Source of the DNA: Fragilaria crotonensis
Lineage: Eukaryota; Bacillariophyta; Fragilariophyceae; Fragilariales; Fragilariaceae
Length of the DNA: 64,000 nucleotides
Assembly (NCBI GenBank): GCA_022925895.1
Contig: JAKSYS010000200.1
Coordinates: 1-64,000 of the forward strand
Reading direction: 5' to 3'
The position numbers and the translations under genes were made by a program. The notes beneath the pieces were generated by a model, which ran no database searches, was not told the DNA's origin, and saw nothing but the letters and a program-made list of their open reading frames with translations. Positions 20,185 through 32,600 of this stretch are shown one piece after another; position 1 is the first letter of the stretch; each line of letters opens with the position of its first letter.

Positions 20185-21585
20185 ATGGATGACGACGAGC
20201 AGTCCGAGGAGTTCACCGAGGCACTCGCTTACATTGGTTTCAACAGGGTCACCGCAGAGGCAATCGTTGCGCAGGATTTACTTCCCGTTGACGCTTCTGA
20301 CCGTCTCGGAAGACAGTCTCCGAGATGACGAGGCAGGTTGCAAGGAACAACCCACGTCAAGGAGTTAACTTTCCTTCGTCAGCGTTAACCTCCTTAAAGG
20401 TTTTCGCCATTGGACTGCTTCGCAGATTCGATGTGGACTCGAGGCGAACTCGGAGGATTTCTCGAGGCCAAGGCGGAGGAGGCGGTGGATAGGATGCAGG
20501 AGGAGAAGAAGTTGCTGGATGGCATGGATGCCATGACTCCAAGGAAGCCGGAGGTGCTCAAGAACCTCAGCTTGTGGGTTAAGTGGTGGGAGTCATGGGA
20601 CAACTACATCTACCACTTCCGAGCTGAGGCGAGATGTCCGTTGTCCTACATTCATCGAGCGCACACGGAGGTGACGAACGAAGTGCGGGACGTCGAGTAC
20701 GATGATTTGGACGACCATTTGGTCAACAATACCGTGCTCGAAGGCCAGCATTACGCCATCGACAACAAGCGATACTATGCAGAGTTCAAGAGTTATATCT
20801 CGGACGGACCTGGTTGGACCTTTATCAAGCACTTCGATGCCAAGAAGGATGGTCGCGGCGCAGTTCTTGCTCTCAGGAAGCAGTGTGAGGGTGAGAGCGC
20901 CAACATGACTATCAAGGCGAAGGCTTATGCGAAGCTCGGTGCGTCCCAGTTCACTGGACATCGACGCAATTGGACGTTTCAGCATTATGTCCAAGCTCAC
21001 CAGGAAGCTCACGCAGAGCTGGAGCTGGTGGGTGAGGCCGTTCCCGAGACGAAGAAGGTTCAGGATTTCTTGGCGAATATCAAGGATCCGACTCTGCAGA
21101 TGGGTGTGACGCATTGCTTTGGTGAGCCTGAGAAGCTCAAGTCGTTTGAAAGCTGTCAGCAGTATCTTTCGACGCTAGCGACGACGACGCGGGCCTACAA
21201 GGATGCTGGGAGTGCGGCAAGGAGCGTAAGCTCCGCGTCGACCGGCGCCGGTTCCAAGTCGCCGGGTGGCAAGGGAACCAAACGCAAGGGTGGCAAGAAG
21301 CAAACAAACACCAAAGGATACTCCAATGAGGAGTGGTGGGCTATGTCTGATGCCGAGCGGGCTGCGGTCGTTAAGGCACGCAAGGAAGCCGGCGGCAAAG
21401 GCAAGAAGAAAGCCAAGAAGGAACGCCAATCTTCTGTCTCTGGCGTTGATTCCGGAGACGGAAACGGGGACGGTAATGCCCCAACTCCAACGTCAGCGTC
21501 GGCGAACGCTGGCGACCAGTTTGGGAGGAGAGCCCACTCTGGCGGGAGTGGAAACCGAGGCGGCGGAAACGCCAACTTGGAGTGA
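20185..21585 (+). pseudogene. Element G gag region
   Basis: The ATG at 20185 (MDDDEQSEEF) fits the conserved gag start of this lineage: an N-terminal block ALAYIGFNRVTAEAIVAQD like FRNALTRIGINLATRTAI in K and M. The middle (about 20560-21180) is a capsid-like helical region with GPGWTFIKHFDAKKDGRGAV, closely matched in K, L, M and C. The C-terminal part is a Lys/Gly-rich basic tail (KGKKKAKKERQ) that probably binds nucleic acid in place of a Cys knuckle, followed by a GDQFGRRAH end shared with the other members. It is broken. Confidence 0.87.
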
Positions 21586-21597
21586 CGCAAGGTCCTA

Positions 21598-24500
21598 ATG
21601 GTCACCGCTAGCACTGCTGAGCGCGTGATCAAGGCCATGTCAAGCGGAGCATGTGTGGACAGGTCCGAAATGGACTCGCATGCGGATACCTGTGTTGCGG
21701 GGTGCAACATGGTGGTGTTGGAGGATACTGGTCAAACAGTTAGTGTAACTCCATTCACCTCAGAGTATAATGCTCTGAAAGGGATCCCCATTGTGTCGGC
21801 GGCAACAGCGTATGATTGCCCGACTGATGGGGAGACATATTTGTTGATCTTCAACGAATGTTTATTCTTAGGAGAACGGTTACCTGTATCACTCCTTTGT
21901 CCCAATCAACTAAGAGCCTTTGGGCTTTCTGTTCGTGATACCCTCAGCAATTCGATGCTGACTCACCGCACGATATATCCTTCCCGGATTCGAAACTGCG
22001 GATTCCCTTGGAGATGGAGGGCGTGGTCTCGTACTTTACATCGAGGCGACCAACTGACGACGAGATTGCCAACTGCTCGCGGCTGGAAATGACGTCTGAC
22101 GCGGCGTGGGATCCTAGATCTCCACACTTCCGTCAGGCTGAGAACCAACTCCGCGAGCGAAGCGACTTCAACGTCTCAATGGTCAGCACCACGATGCAGC
22201 TTTCGGGGACAGGAACGCGGGGAAACCTGCACGAAGTGATGAGTTTGATGACTCCGAGGGAAATTTTGGCTGTCGCGAGTGCAGACGACGGCTTACTGGC
22301 GGAGCGAATCGAGGAAATGGTGCAAGTCTCAGGCGGTGACTTGAGAGGAGATGGGATCTGCATGATTGGTTCGGAGCACGAACTCTATGCAGTGGCGACG
22401 TCGTCGCCTGATTCCGTCATCACGAAGGAGGTCCTGGCGAAACGTTGGGGGTTGGGATTGGAGACCGCGAAGCGAACGCTGGAGGTGACGACGCAAGTCG
22501 GAGTAAGAAAGTACGTGCACCCAGTGTCGCGGCGATTCAAGACGAGGCAACAGGCTATACGTTACCCAAGGTTGTCGGGGAAATTTTACACCGATACGAT
22601 GTTCTCTCCGACGACGTCGTTGCGTGGATACACTTGTGCCCAGGTCTTCACCGACGGGTACGGATACGACGAGTTCTACCCTTTGAAAACGAAGGCGGAC
22701 GCCTCCCGGGGACTACTCGGTTTCATCCAAGAGTCTGGGGTTCCGGGTTGGCTGATTTCGGATGGCGCCTTGGAGCAACGAACGAGACATTGGCAGGACG
22801 TCGTTCGCGACTACCAGATCCGCCAAACGCTGACGGAGCCGTATAGCCCGTGGCAAAACAAGGCGGAGAGTTCCATTCGCGCTATCAAGCGTGGAATTCG
22901 TCGGTTCATGCAAGCCGAAGGATCACCAAAGCGAACTTGGTGCTTCTGCGGCGAATGGTACGCTGGAACGAGGAGACTGACGGCGCATGATACGCCGGTT
23001 TTGAATGGTCGAGTTCCGGCGGAGAGGGTGGATGGTGACACGCCCGACATCTCGATGTACGTCCAGTTCAGTTGGTACCAATGGGTACATTACATGGACC
23101 ATGACGGAGAAGTGAAGCTTGGTCGTTGGTTGGGACCGGCAAGAGGGATTGGGAGCGGCAACTGCCATTGGGTATTGCCAATCTCCTGCCGTCCAATCGC
23201 AAGGTCAACGGTCTTTCTGATCGGAGACGAGATCGAACGAATGCAGCACACGATTGAGGCAAAGGAACGCTTCGACGAACAGGTGCAAGACAAGATTGGC
23301 GACAGTAAACGCCAATCAGACGTCGACGACGACTTCGACGGGCTGTTCCCCTCGATTGAAGAAGTTCAAGAGGCGGAACGGGATGCGGATGACGACCTCG
23401 AACCCCTCGAACCCGAGTCAACCAGGAAGGATGCAGACGACTACACGCCTGAGTCGATGGACGAATACATCTCGGCAAGCGTGCTTCTGCCACGTGGCGA
23501 AGACGTGGTACGCGCAAAGGTCATTGGTCGGATGCACGGAAGAGACGGTACTCCACTTGGCATGCGGCACTCGAATCCTATCTTGGACACCCGGGAGTAC
23601 CAGGTTGAGTTTCCGGACGGATCGACTGCGACGTATGCCGCGAATGTGATTGCCGAAAACTTATATTCACAAGTGGACGACGAGGGTCGCCACTTTGCCA
23701 TTTTGCAAGAGATCACCGACCACAAGAAAGATGGATCGGCCCTGTCAAAGGACGACGGTTTCATTGAGAACCGTCATGGGCAGCGTCGTCCCAAGTTGAC
23801 GACGAGGGTTGGAAACTCTTGGTCTCTTGGAAGGATGGTACTTCGGATTGGATTCCGTTGAAGGACTTGAAAGAAGCGAACCCGTTGAGGTGGCGGAGTA
23901 TGCGGTTGCCAACAAGATCGCAGAGGAACCTGCATTTGCTTGGTGGGTTTGCGATGTGCTACGCCGCCGGGATCGTGTAATCAAGAAGGTAAAGTCCACC
24001 AAGTATTGGCTGAGGTCGCACAAGTATGGCGTGGAACTGCCGAAGACTGTGGCCGAGGCGCTTGCGATTGATCGCAGAACGGGGACTACCTTTGGCGTGA
24101 TGCCATTGAAAAGGAGATGAGAAATGTGATGATTGCATTTGAGTTCAGCAACGACCCGAGCCCGCCGGTTGGATTTGCGAAAGCAACATGTCACATGATC
24201 TTCGACATCAAGTTTGATCTGACAAGGAAGGCGCGATTGGTCCTGAATGGCGCGAAGCATGATGTGCCGAAGGAAATGACCTTCTCAAGTGTCGTCTCAC
24301 GCGACAGCGTTCGTATCGCTTTCACTCTTGCGGCTTTGAATGGGCTCGATATCTTGGCGGCTGACATCCAGAATGCCTATCTCTCGGCGCCGACTGAAGA
24401 GAGGTTATATGTTGTTGCTGGATTGGAGTTCCCACCCGACTTGAGAGGACGACCAGCGAAGATTGTGCGGGCCCTTTATGGAATGAAGTCGTCGGGAGCA

Positions 24501-25715
24501 CGATTCAGGGACCACCTTGCTGCGTCGCTGCGGGATATGGGCTACAAGAGTTGTAAGGCGGACCCGGACGTGTGGATGAAAGCTGCGACGAAGGCCGATG
24601 GAACCAAGTTCTACAGCTATGTCTTGGCGTATGTTGATGACATCCTCTGTCTTGATACTAATCCAAAGAATGTGATGGACGCTTTGTCGAAGGTTTACAA
24701 GCTGAAGGATGGGAGCGTGAAGGCGCCTGATGTATATCTTGGGGCTGAGATCAAGCAGTTCAGGATTCCTGAGTCGGACGAGCCGGGAAAGATCAGGTGG
24801 GCCATGTCTTCATCCAAGTATGTGGCGAGGGCTGTCAAGGATGTTGAGACAGAGTTGGAGAATGTGGGGTTGGGGTTGCCGAAACGTACCACGACTCCAT
24901 TAAGTCAGGGGTATCGACCAGAGTTGGATCAGACGGCGGAGTTGGATGCACAGCGGCTCAATTACTACCAAGGGTTGGTCGGCGTCTTAAGGTGGATCTG
25001 TGAACTTGGGCGAGTGGACATCCTGATGCCGGTTTCTCTGATGTCACGATATCTTGTGTCTGCCAGGGAGGGCCATCTTCAGCAGTTGTTCCATGTCTTT
25101 GCATATCTGAAACAGTACGACCGATCAACGATGGTGTTTGATGACACTGAGCCAAGCTACGACCCGCGACGTTTTGCCACACAAGATTGGTCGAAGTATT
25201 ACCCTGACGCGAAGGAAGCGATACCGGAGAACATGCCCGAGCCGCGAGGGAAGCCAGTGATGATGACTTGTTTCGTTGATGCTGATCACGCAGGATGTCA
25301 GTTGACACGTCGATCGCACACTGGCGTGATCCTCTATATTAATCGCGCTCCGATCATTTGGTACTCCAAGCGACAGAACACGGTGGAGTCTTCCACGTTT
25401 GGCTCGGAGTTCATTGCCATGAAGATCGCAGTTGAGTTGATTGAGGGGCTGCGGTACAAGTTAAGGATGATGGGTGTCGGTTGAGGATCCTTGCAATGTT
25501 TTTGTGATAATGAAGTCGTCAAGAATTCCACCAGGCCAGAGTCAACTTTGAAGAAGAAGCACCAGGCGATCGCGTATCATCGCACTCGCGAGGCTCAGGC
25601 TGCGGGGACTGTGCGGATTGCTAAGGAAGATGGTGAAACTAACCTGGCGGATATCTTTACGAAGCTCTTGGCGGGACCGAAGCTTCGGGATTTATTGCAA
25701 CGCATCCTATGGTAA
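21598..25715 (+). pseudogene. Element G pol region (PR, IN, chromodomain-like, RT, RNase H)
   Basis: Protease core EMDSHADTCVAG at about 21670-21705. Integrase at about 22380-23000 with RFKTRQQAIRYPRLS, FYTDTMFSP, ISDGALEQ and NKAESSIRAIK. A linker with DDYTPESMDEYISASVLLP follows. A chromodomain-like module (about 23690-23940) has ILQEITDHKKDGSAL and then SNPVEVAEYA-type sequence. Reverse transcriptase (about 24180-24930) shows FASVVSRD-type motifs, ALYGMKSSGARFRDH and YVDDILCLD. RNase H (about 25260-25712) has FVDADHAGCQLTRRSHT, YSKRQNTVESSTFGSEF and ETNLADIFTKLLAGPKL. The region is broken at several places. Confidence 0.9.
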
Positions 25716-25905
25716 CGGGATGGCTTTTGGCCTGCGAAGCAGGTGGCTGGCCTTGGCCTACGAGCGTAGGTGTGGATGGGCTAATACTATTCGGTAATGG
25801 ATGTCCGAACGGCCTCTGGTGTTATGTGATATTTGGTGTTTTGTGAGGAGTACGAATCCGGGGACGAGCGAATCACCGATGGATCGGTATTTTGCTCGCG
25901 GGGAC
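25716..25905 (+). other. Element G 3' untranslated region and purine tract
   Basis: No gene. It contains a near-inverted GCGAAGCAGG / CTACGAGCGTAGG stretch and ends GCTCGCGGGGAC right before the LTR, the plus-strand priming tract typical of this lineage. Confidence 0.65.
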
Positions 25906-26059
25906 TGAACGAATTCTACTGTGTCTGCGTCGTATTGGGCTACGGCCAGACCAAGTGGGGTTTCTCCGGACTTATTTTATAATTTTGTTCTATCCTAATC
26001 ACTAACGCTATGCTGCCCCACAATGATGGATTTCCAGTAGTAACGGTAGGTTTTATTCA
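25906..26059 (+). repeat. Element G 3' LTR (154 bp)
   Basis: Copy of 12194-12347 with two differences, followed by the second GTAC target copy at 26060-26063 and then the leader of element E. Confidence 0.93.
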
Positions 26060-26088
26060 GTACTTTACCTTGTTTCTTCTTTCAACTC

Positions 26089-26102
26089 GCGCAGAGGAAG
26101 CG
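26089..26102 (-). promoter_or_regulatory. Element E primer-binding site, like the initiator-Met tRNA D-arm
   Basis: The bases next to the LTR are complementary to GCGCAGAGGAAGCG, which matches 13 of 14 bases of the D-arm of eukaryotic initiator Met tRNA (GCGCAGTGGAAGCG in yeast, recalled). Element J has a similar sequence at the same place. The primer would be an internal tRNA 5' fragment, not the 3' end. The match is seen; the use is inferred. Confidence 0.5.
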
Positions 26103-26366
26103 TGTGATTTACTTGGTGTCGTGCTAACGCAACTAGTGGTAGCAAAACTACGAAGTAACGGGCTTTTCAAAAGTAGGTTTGTTGATGTTATGATTTGATT
26201 CGGTAGTCGTGTTCCCGTGTTTTCATACGGGGAACGACCGAAAACTCTTACGCGCGACTACATACACGACTAACCGCGACTGAGTACGAATGTACGTCTC
26301 GCGCTCGCATTCTGTTGGTTCTGCGCACGTGACGGTACAGTATACTCTGGTACCAGTATCATTACA
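26103..26366 (-). repeat. Element E 5' LTR (264 bp)
   Basis: On the minus strand it starts TGTAATGATACTGG at 26366 and ends GTAAATCACA at 26103. The end is identical to that of element J's LTR, and the E-type primer site follows at once. Directly right of it is the RNase H region of element H. Confidence 0.82.
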
Positions 26367-27886
26367 TGTGTGTGACCTTCGCGTTACCACATTCCCAGCG
26401 TGATTAGCATCCACAAATACGTGTAACGCCACAGGGTTCCCCAATGGTTCAGGCATCTTCGGTGGCAATTCCTCTTCAAGCTGTTGATAAAACGAGGACC
26501 AATCTGGTCGATGGTTAGTCGGTGTAACAGGCACAGGGTCAGTTGGATCAAATATGATTTGTGACTTGTCATGCTTATTCAAGTAAGCAAACACATGATA
26601 TACGGCTTCGAGATGTCCCATACGTGGCAACGCCAAATGCTGCGAGAGCAAAGCTACCTCGGTATAAATGTCAATGCGTCCCAGCTTGACTGCCCATCTC
26701 AGAACTCCGATGAGGTTCTGATATTGCGATGCATATTGGTCATCGCATTCATCTGTCGTGTCAACCTCCGGTCGATAAGTCGTACTTGGAAACGGTGTTT
26801 TTGCAGTTGACTTGAATCCTCGACCTTCCTCTCGCAACAATAACTTTCCATTTTTGACAGCATTTCGGACATACGTGTGTGCCGAGAATGACCAGTATTC
26901 ACGTCCCGTTGGGTCACCCGGCCTCATTACCTTCTCAACATCAGCCCCCAAATATCTAGTCGGAGGACCGATGCTCGCTGGGTTCAATTCGTAAGCTGCC
27001 TGTATCGACTTGAGGTGCTCTGTCGGCTCGTGTGAAATGATCAAAACATCATCAACGTAAACAAGAATCTACTCATAATACTTAAACCCATTCGGCTTTG
27101 CAAAAGCTCTGCGATAGACGTCAGGGTCGGCTATTGTTGGCTCAAACCCCATGTCCCAAATCGTAGCGATAAACATTGACCTCCAAGATGAGCCACTCGA
27201 CTTCAATCCACATAAAGCATGCACTACCTTCACTACCATACCTTGCCTTGAACCGAACTCAGGCCCAGCGACAAACCATACGCGCTCGCGACATGGTGCA
27301 TTTAAGTATGCATTCCCGATATCGCAAGCCATGATGTCCAAATCATTCAATGCCGCCAACAAGAAGGCAAGCCTCACGCTGTCACGACTTACGACACTTG
27401 AATATGTAATGCTTGCGGGTGGTTCAGTCATATGTCCGCCAGCCACGAAACGCGCCTTTTGTGTTAAGTCCATCTTAACATCGAATATCATATGGTGCTT
27501 TATTTCCTGGAACCCAACGTAGTCGCCCTTTGACAAACTCTCTCTCGTATCTGTTCTGGAGTTACACTTTCATCGTAATCAAACGCAATCATTACCTTTT
27601 TCATCTCTTTTTGGATTGCCTTCCACCAAAAGTCTGTGCCTATTTCCTTGTCAATCTGTAACGCTTCTTGTACCCGAATGTGGAAGTCTCACACCATACT
27701 TGTGACTTGTCTTCCAGTAACGACTCTTTACCTCACCAATGATCCGATTCCTGATTCGCCGTGTTTGAGATACCCACCATTTGAAGGCAGGCTCCTCCTG
27801 AATGTGATTAGCCACTGCATATTCAGCCAACTCAATTGGATTGGAGTCCTTAACATGTTTGAGATCAACCCAATCGGATGATCCAT
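26367..27886 (-). pseudogene. Element H pol, second block (end of chromodomain-like module, RT, start of RNase H)
   Basis: From the right: SSDWVDLKHVKDSNPIELAEYAVANHIQEEP (given in parts: SSDWVDLKHVKDSNP, IELAEYAVANHI), the end of the chromodomain-like module next to element J. Reverse transcriptase about 27520-26700 (KHHMIFDVKMDLTQKARFVA, SVVSRDSVRLAFLLAALND, YLNAPCRERVW), and the start of RNase H at 26430-26367 (HVFVDANHAGNVVTRRSHT), which meets the LTR of E. The enzyme roles are as in the related pol genes. It is broken. Confidence 0.83.
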
Positions 27887-28326
27887 TGTGATGATAACCA
27901 GTTACAGTCGTATCGCTATGCCAATGCAAGTATTTGTACTGTATGGTATCATGAAGAAAACATGAATGAATGTCCTAATAATGACCGTTGAATGAATGTC
28001 CGATGACCAATGACCGTTGGTGAATGACCCATGATTAACAATGTCCAATGACCCCGGAATAATTATGGTATGTGGAGACTATGACCCATTGAGTTGGTCT
28101 TGGAACTCTCAATGACCATTCAATGCAGTCATGGGTACCAATGACCAATCAATGCAGTCTTCTGTATCAATGACCATTCACTTTGGTCTTGGGTTCCATT
28201 AATGGCTCACTTCAGAAAATTCATTTATAATGCACACAATACTTTTTGCTTGATTTTTGTTAAAGCCCTACCCTGTTATTTTGCTAAGCACTTGTTAGCT
28301 CTGTTAAGATAACCGGGTAAATCACA
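27887..28326 (+). repeat. Element J 5' LTR (440 bp) with an ATGACC array
   Basis: It starts TGTGATGATAACC and ends GTAAATCACA. Between about 27975 and 28190 the hexamer ATGACC occurs about nine times, which looks like a clustered promoter motif. Three differences from the 3' LTR. Confidence 0.93.
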
Positions 28327-28340
28327 CGCTCCTCTGCGCC
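28327..28340 (+). promoter_or_regulatory. Element J primer-binding site, like the initiator-Met tRNA D-arm
   Basis: CGCTCCTCTGCGCC follows the LTR directly. Its complement, GGCGCAGAGGAGCG, resembles GGCGCAGTGGAAGCG of initiator Met tRNA with one mismatch and one missing base. Element E has a closer match at the same place. Confidence 0.45.
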
Positions 28341-28379
28341 AAGTAACAACAAAGAAGACCAAGACAACATCTCCCAACA

Positions 28380-29659
28380 TGCCTCCAGCATTTGCTCGCT
28401 CCTGCCCTTGCCATTGAAGGACTACTGGACTATACCAAGTCTGAACATGCCAAGATCTACAAGAGTGGAATCCATCAAGTCTCTGATGACCCCTTTGACT
28501 GCGAACCTGAAGGTCTCTACCAGTTCCTCAAGGATGTTCATGACAGAGCTGATGAGATGGGGTGGACTGAAGGCATACTCAAGGTCACTCTCAATGGTGG
28601 TGAGGAAAATGAAAAGAGGAGCCATTTATGGAAAACTATGGCGCGCTTACGCTTGAGCAGGTTGTGGAATCTGAGCTCCAGTACATTGATGAAGGTGGAA
28701 GACCAGCTCAAGATACATACATGTTGTACAAGTGTCTCATGGCATCCCTTACCAATGAAGCAAGGAAGAAAGTTACAATCTGGTCCAACCAGTATCGCAT
28801 TGGAGAGAACAAGGAATGTAGTGGGGTGGCCCTGCTCAAGATCATCATCAGGGAGAGCCACTTGGACACCAATGCCACCACGAACCAGATCCGAACAAAG
28901 CTCTCAAGCTTGGACTCATACATTACAACAATTGACAGCGACATTGGCCGTTTCAACCAGTATGTCAAGCTTCTTGTCCAGTCGCTTACTGCAAGGAACC
29001 AGACAACTTCTGACCTGTTGATCAACTTGTTCAAGGGCTATGGTGCAGTCAGTGATGAAGTTTTTCGGGCTTGGTTACTTCGAAAGCAGGATGACCATGA
29101 AGAAGGTGAGGAAATCACTCCTGATGAACTCATGCAGGCTGCAAAGAACAAATATGACACCATGGTGGAAAAGGGGATCTGGAATGCTCCAACCGCTGAA
29201 GAGAAGATTGTTGCCCTAGAAGCAAAGCTTGAATCAACAGTGAAGAATCTCAACAAGAAAGTCTCTGCCAAACTTGGAAAGAAGAAGGGAGGTAAGAAGG
29301 CAACAAAGAATGATAAAGGAAAAGGAAAGAAATCTGATTCCAAGTCTGAAGACCATCCCAAGATGTGGCCAGCACCAAAAGCTGGAGACAAGAAGGAGGT
29401 GGAATTCAAGGGTCATACCTGGTATTGGTGTGGCAAAGACACAGGTGGAAAATGTGAGAAGTGGCGTGCACACAAGCCCAAGGAATGCAAGGGCATGGCC
29501 GCATCCACAGGTGGAGGAGAGAAGAGAAAGTCAGGAGACAACACCAATGATGATCGAAAGAAGGCAACCTTTGCCAAGAAGCTCAAGGTTGCAAAGGCAT
29601 ATGTGGCCAAGATTGAGCAGCAGGCGGCAGATTGCTCATCAGGTGAAGAAACAGATTGA
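28380..29659 (+). pseudogene. Element J gag region
   Basis: It starts shortly after the primer site (PALAIEGLLDYTKSEHAKIY block). The middle carries ECSGVALLKIIIRESHLDTN and SLTARNQTTSDLLINLFKGY, nearly the same as E. A Lys-rich linker, the WYWCGKDTGGKC...HKPKEC knuckle-like motif at about 29420-29490 and an acidic end follow. The capsid-like and RNA-binding roles are inferred from copia gag. It is broken near the start. Confidence 0.85.
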
Positions 29660-29689
29660 CTCCTTGGGTGGACCAACCTTCCAGCAGCA

Positions 29690-32600
29690 ATGGTAACAGG
29701 TCTACTAGCGCTGATCTGTTGGTCTCAACCCTATCCCTTTCTCCTACTACTACTCATGATCAACCTGAAGAATGAAATGCCAACTGCAAGAGCAAGCAAC
29801 ATCATCCAGCAAACAATGTGGAAGATATGGATGCAATCTCTGCAAGGAATGGCAATCTCTATAAACTGGGTCCTGACACCAACTAAACGAACAAAGAAGA
29901 CAAAATCGGTGTTGATGGATCAAGTACAATCAACAATATGGACCTTGATATACTCAATGTGCGACAATGTTGGCGACATGATCTTAAAAGCAACAGCATC
30001 AAACAACAAGAGACAACGGCTGACAGCAGCGCTCAAAAGGCACAGATCAAGAAGCAGGGTGATGGCCCTTGCAATGTCTGTGCTGGCAATGCAAGCAGAT
30101 GTGAAGACGGACACTGAGCGCAGAGTTAGATTCGACACAGACTCCGAATGGGTTGGCGTTGACAACCGCTGTTCAGGATGCATCTCTCATGTGAGGTCGG
30201 ACTTCATTGGTAACCTCAAACGTTGCAACAGAGTTATCAAAGGATTTGGAGGTTCAAGAACGACAAACGTGAAAATGGGAACAATACGCTGGAAGTGGGA
30301 AGATGATCAAGGAAGACCGCATTCTTTCGACATCCCGAATTCATACTATGTTCCTGAAGGAAAGCTACGTTTACTGAGCCCCCAACACTGGTCGCAGTCG
30401 CAAACCAAGAGTCGAAAAGGACGAGCGACGTGCGGTGAACAAACAAATGGAAACGAATGCATCTTGTATTGGAATGACGGACAGAACCAACTGCACATTG
30501 AACTAAGCCGTGTCAACAATGTTGCCTCTTTTCCGCTGGCGCATGGTTTTGAACAGTTTGGAGCTTTTTGTTGTGAAGCAGCTCTGGATAATCCATCAGA
30601 CGACCCAATCGCAATGCCAAGTACCATCATCTCTGATGATGAAGACGACCACGATGAGGTGACGGCGAAAGCCCCACTGCCGTGGCAGTCAACTTGGCAA
30701 CCTGCAACGAGGCGTCAACAGGAAAAATTCATTGCTTCTGAGATTGAGTTCGCCCTAAACGGACCATCCACAACTCCTCCAGGAGGGGAAACAAGCACAA
30801 ACTCAAAAGAAATCATCAATGCGAACACCCCAAACGTCATAATTGACGAGGAGGAGCGACAACCACAGTCGGAGATGGCCGAACTGCTCGCAACCCATTT
30901 CAAATATGGGCACCTACCCATGCGAAAGTTGCAAGAGATGGCAAAACAAGGGATTCTCCCAAAGCGTCTCGCACAATGCAACCTTCCTACGTGCTCAGCA
31001 TGTCTCTATGCAAAAGCAACGCGGAAACCATGGAGGTAAGACTGCGAAAGACAGATCAGAAGATGAAAGAGCATCAAGGCCAGGGCAAGTCATATCAATT
31101 GACCAATTGGTGTCTCCAACGCCAGGTCTCATTGCTCAGATGACAGGGTTCCTGACCACAAAGCGATACAAGTATGCAACTGTGTTTGTGGATCAGTTCA
31201 GCAGGCTGGGTTTTGTCTACCTGCAAAAGACAGCATCAGCAGAGGAGACAATTGAAGCAAAGAAAGCATTCGAGTCCTACGCCAAAAGGCATGGCGTTAT
31301 TGTCGAAAATTACCTCGCTGACAATGGGATCTTCAAGGCCCACAAATGGGTTGAAGCTTGCAAGAATGATGCGCAAGGGCTAACGTTTGCAGGCGTCAAC
31401 GCTCACCACCAAAATGGTGTAGCAGAGCGTCGAATTTGTGAGTTGCAGGACATGGCCAGAACAATGCTTATCCATGCAAACTCGCGATGGCCAGATGCCA
31501 TCACTGCAAACCTCTGGCCGTATGCCGTGAGAGCAGCAAATGATGCAATTAACCACTCTCCCAAGCATGCAGGATCCAGAGAGAAGAAGTCCAATGGAAA
31601 TCTTTGCCAAGACACGCGTGGTTGCTAATCCAAAGCACTGGAAGCCGTTTGGATGCCCAGTTTATGTTTTGGAAAGTGATCTGCAAAGTGGACAACCATT
31701 CCACAAATGGAAGAGCCGCTCGCGCGTTGGCATATACATTGGCAAGTCCCCACAACACGGACGCAATATTGCTCTCGTCTTGAGCTTGGAGACAGGATTG
31801 GTCAGCCCGCAATTCCATGTGGCATATGACCCCAATTTCCAAACGGTCAAAGAAATAGCGACCAAGTCAAGATGGCAAAACAAGGCAGGATTTGTCACTC
31901 AGAGGGGAGCCTGAGACAAAACAAAAGACAACTGCAAAAGATGCCAGCAGATCTTACAATCAAAAGAAATTGGCATCAACCTCAGAGGGAGCACGAGAAC
32001 GTACAGACTCCAGAAAGAGGAAACGGCAGGAGACAATTGACAATGGCAAGGATACGGCAGGTACTCCGGAGTCGCAAGAAAGCAAACCACCAGCTGCAGC
32101 AAACGTTGGGAGTGACGGCTCACCAACATCCCAAACAATCAGAGGTGATGGCCCTGAGAAGACGGATAAGAACTTCAAAGTACAAATTACGAGGTTCGGT
32201 CGAAAGACAAAGCCGGTATCCAGATTGGTTGATGCAATGGTTGCTGAGGTTGTAGACCTCACATCAGGAGATATACCTGGAGAGCTCTTTTGCATCCAAG
32301 CAATGTTCCCTGATGATCAATACGATCACATGAATCCTCTCCTGGCACATAAGGCGGTGTCTGATCCCGACACCCTTTATTACCATCAGGCAATGAAAGA
32401 ACCCGATCGAGAAAGGTTCAAAGAAGGGATGAAGAAGGAGATTGACGATCAATTTGCGAATGGCAACTTCACAGTTGTCCATAGATCTGAAGTCCCACCA
32501 GACCAAACGGTGTTGCCTGCAGTATGGCAAATGAAACGAAAGCGAGACGTCCGCACTGGAGATCAAAAAGTACAAGGCGAGACTCAACATTGATGGGTCC

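Larger units (their letters stand above)
12194..26059 (+). mobile_element. Element G: Ty1/copia element inserted in E, carrying M
   Basis: LTRs at 12194-12347 and 25906-26059 (154 bp each) differ at two positions. The 4-bp GTAC flanks both ends (12190-12193 and 26060-26063), a clean target duplication. G entered E a few bases upstream of E's gag start codon. Internal parts are the primer site, a long leader (12348-13288 and 20003-20184, split by element M), gag, pol, and a purine tract at the 3' end. Without M it is about 7.1 kb. It is broken, with about six interruptions, and moderately young by LTR comparison. Confidence 0.93.
6529..26366 (-). mobile_element. Element E: Ty1/copia element, interrupted by element G
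   Basis: It reads right to left: 5' LTR 26103-26366, primer site, a short leader to 26060, then element G (with M inside), then gag from 12188, pol, and a partial 3' LTR at 6529-6644. E resembles element J in gag, protease (DNRCSGCISH), integrase (GQVVSVDQLVSPTPG), RT (YTDDSLLAGPD) and RNase H (KHLNVKLHHFRDYVE). Its 5' LTR abuts the RNase H frame of H at 26367, so E apparently inserted into H. The two LTR copies agree closely where both are present. The element is broken, with about five interruptions. Confidence 0.88.
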
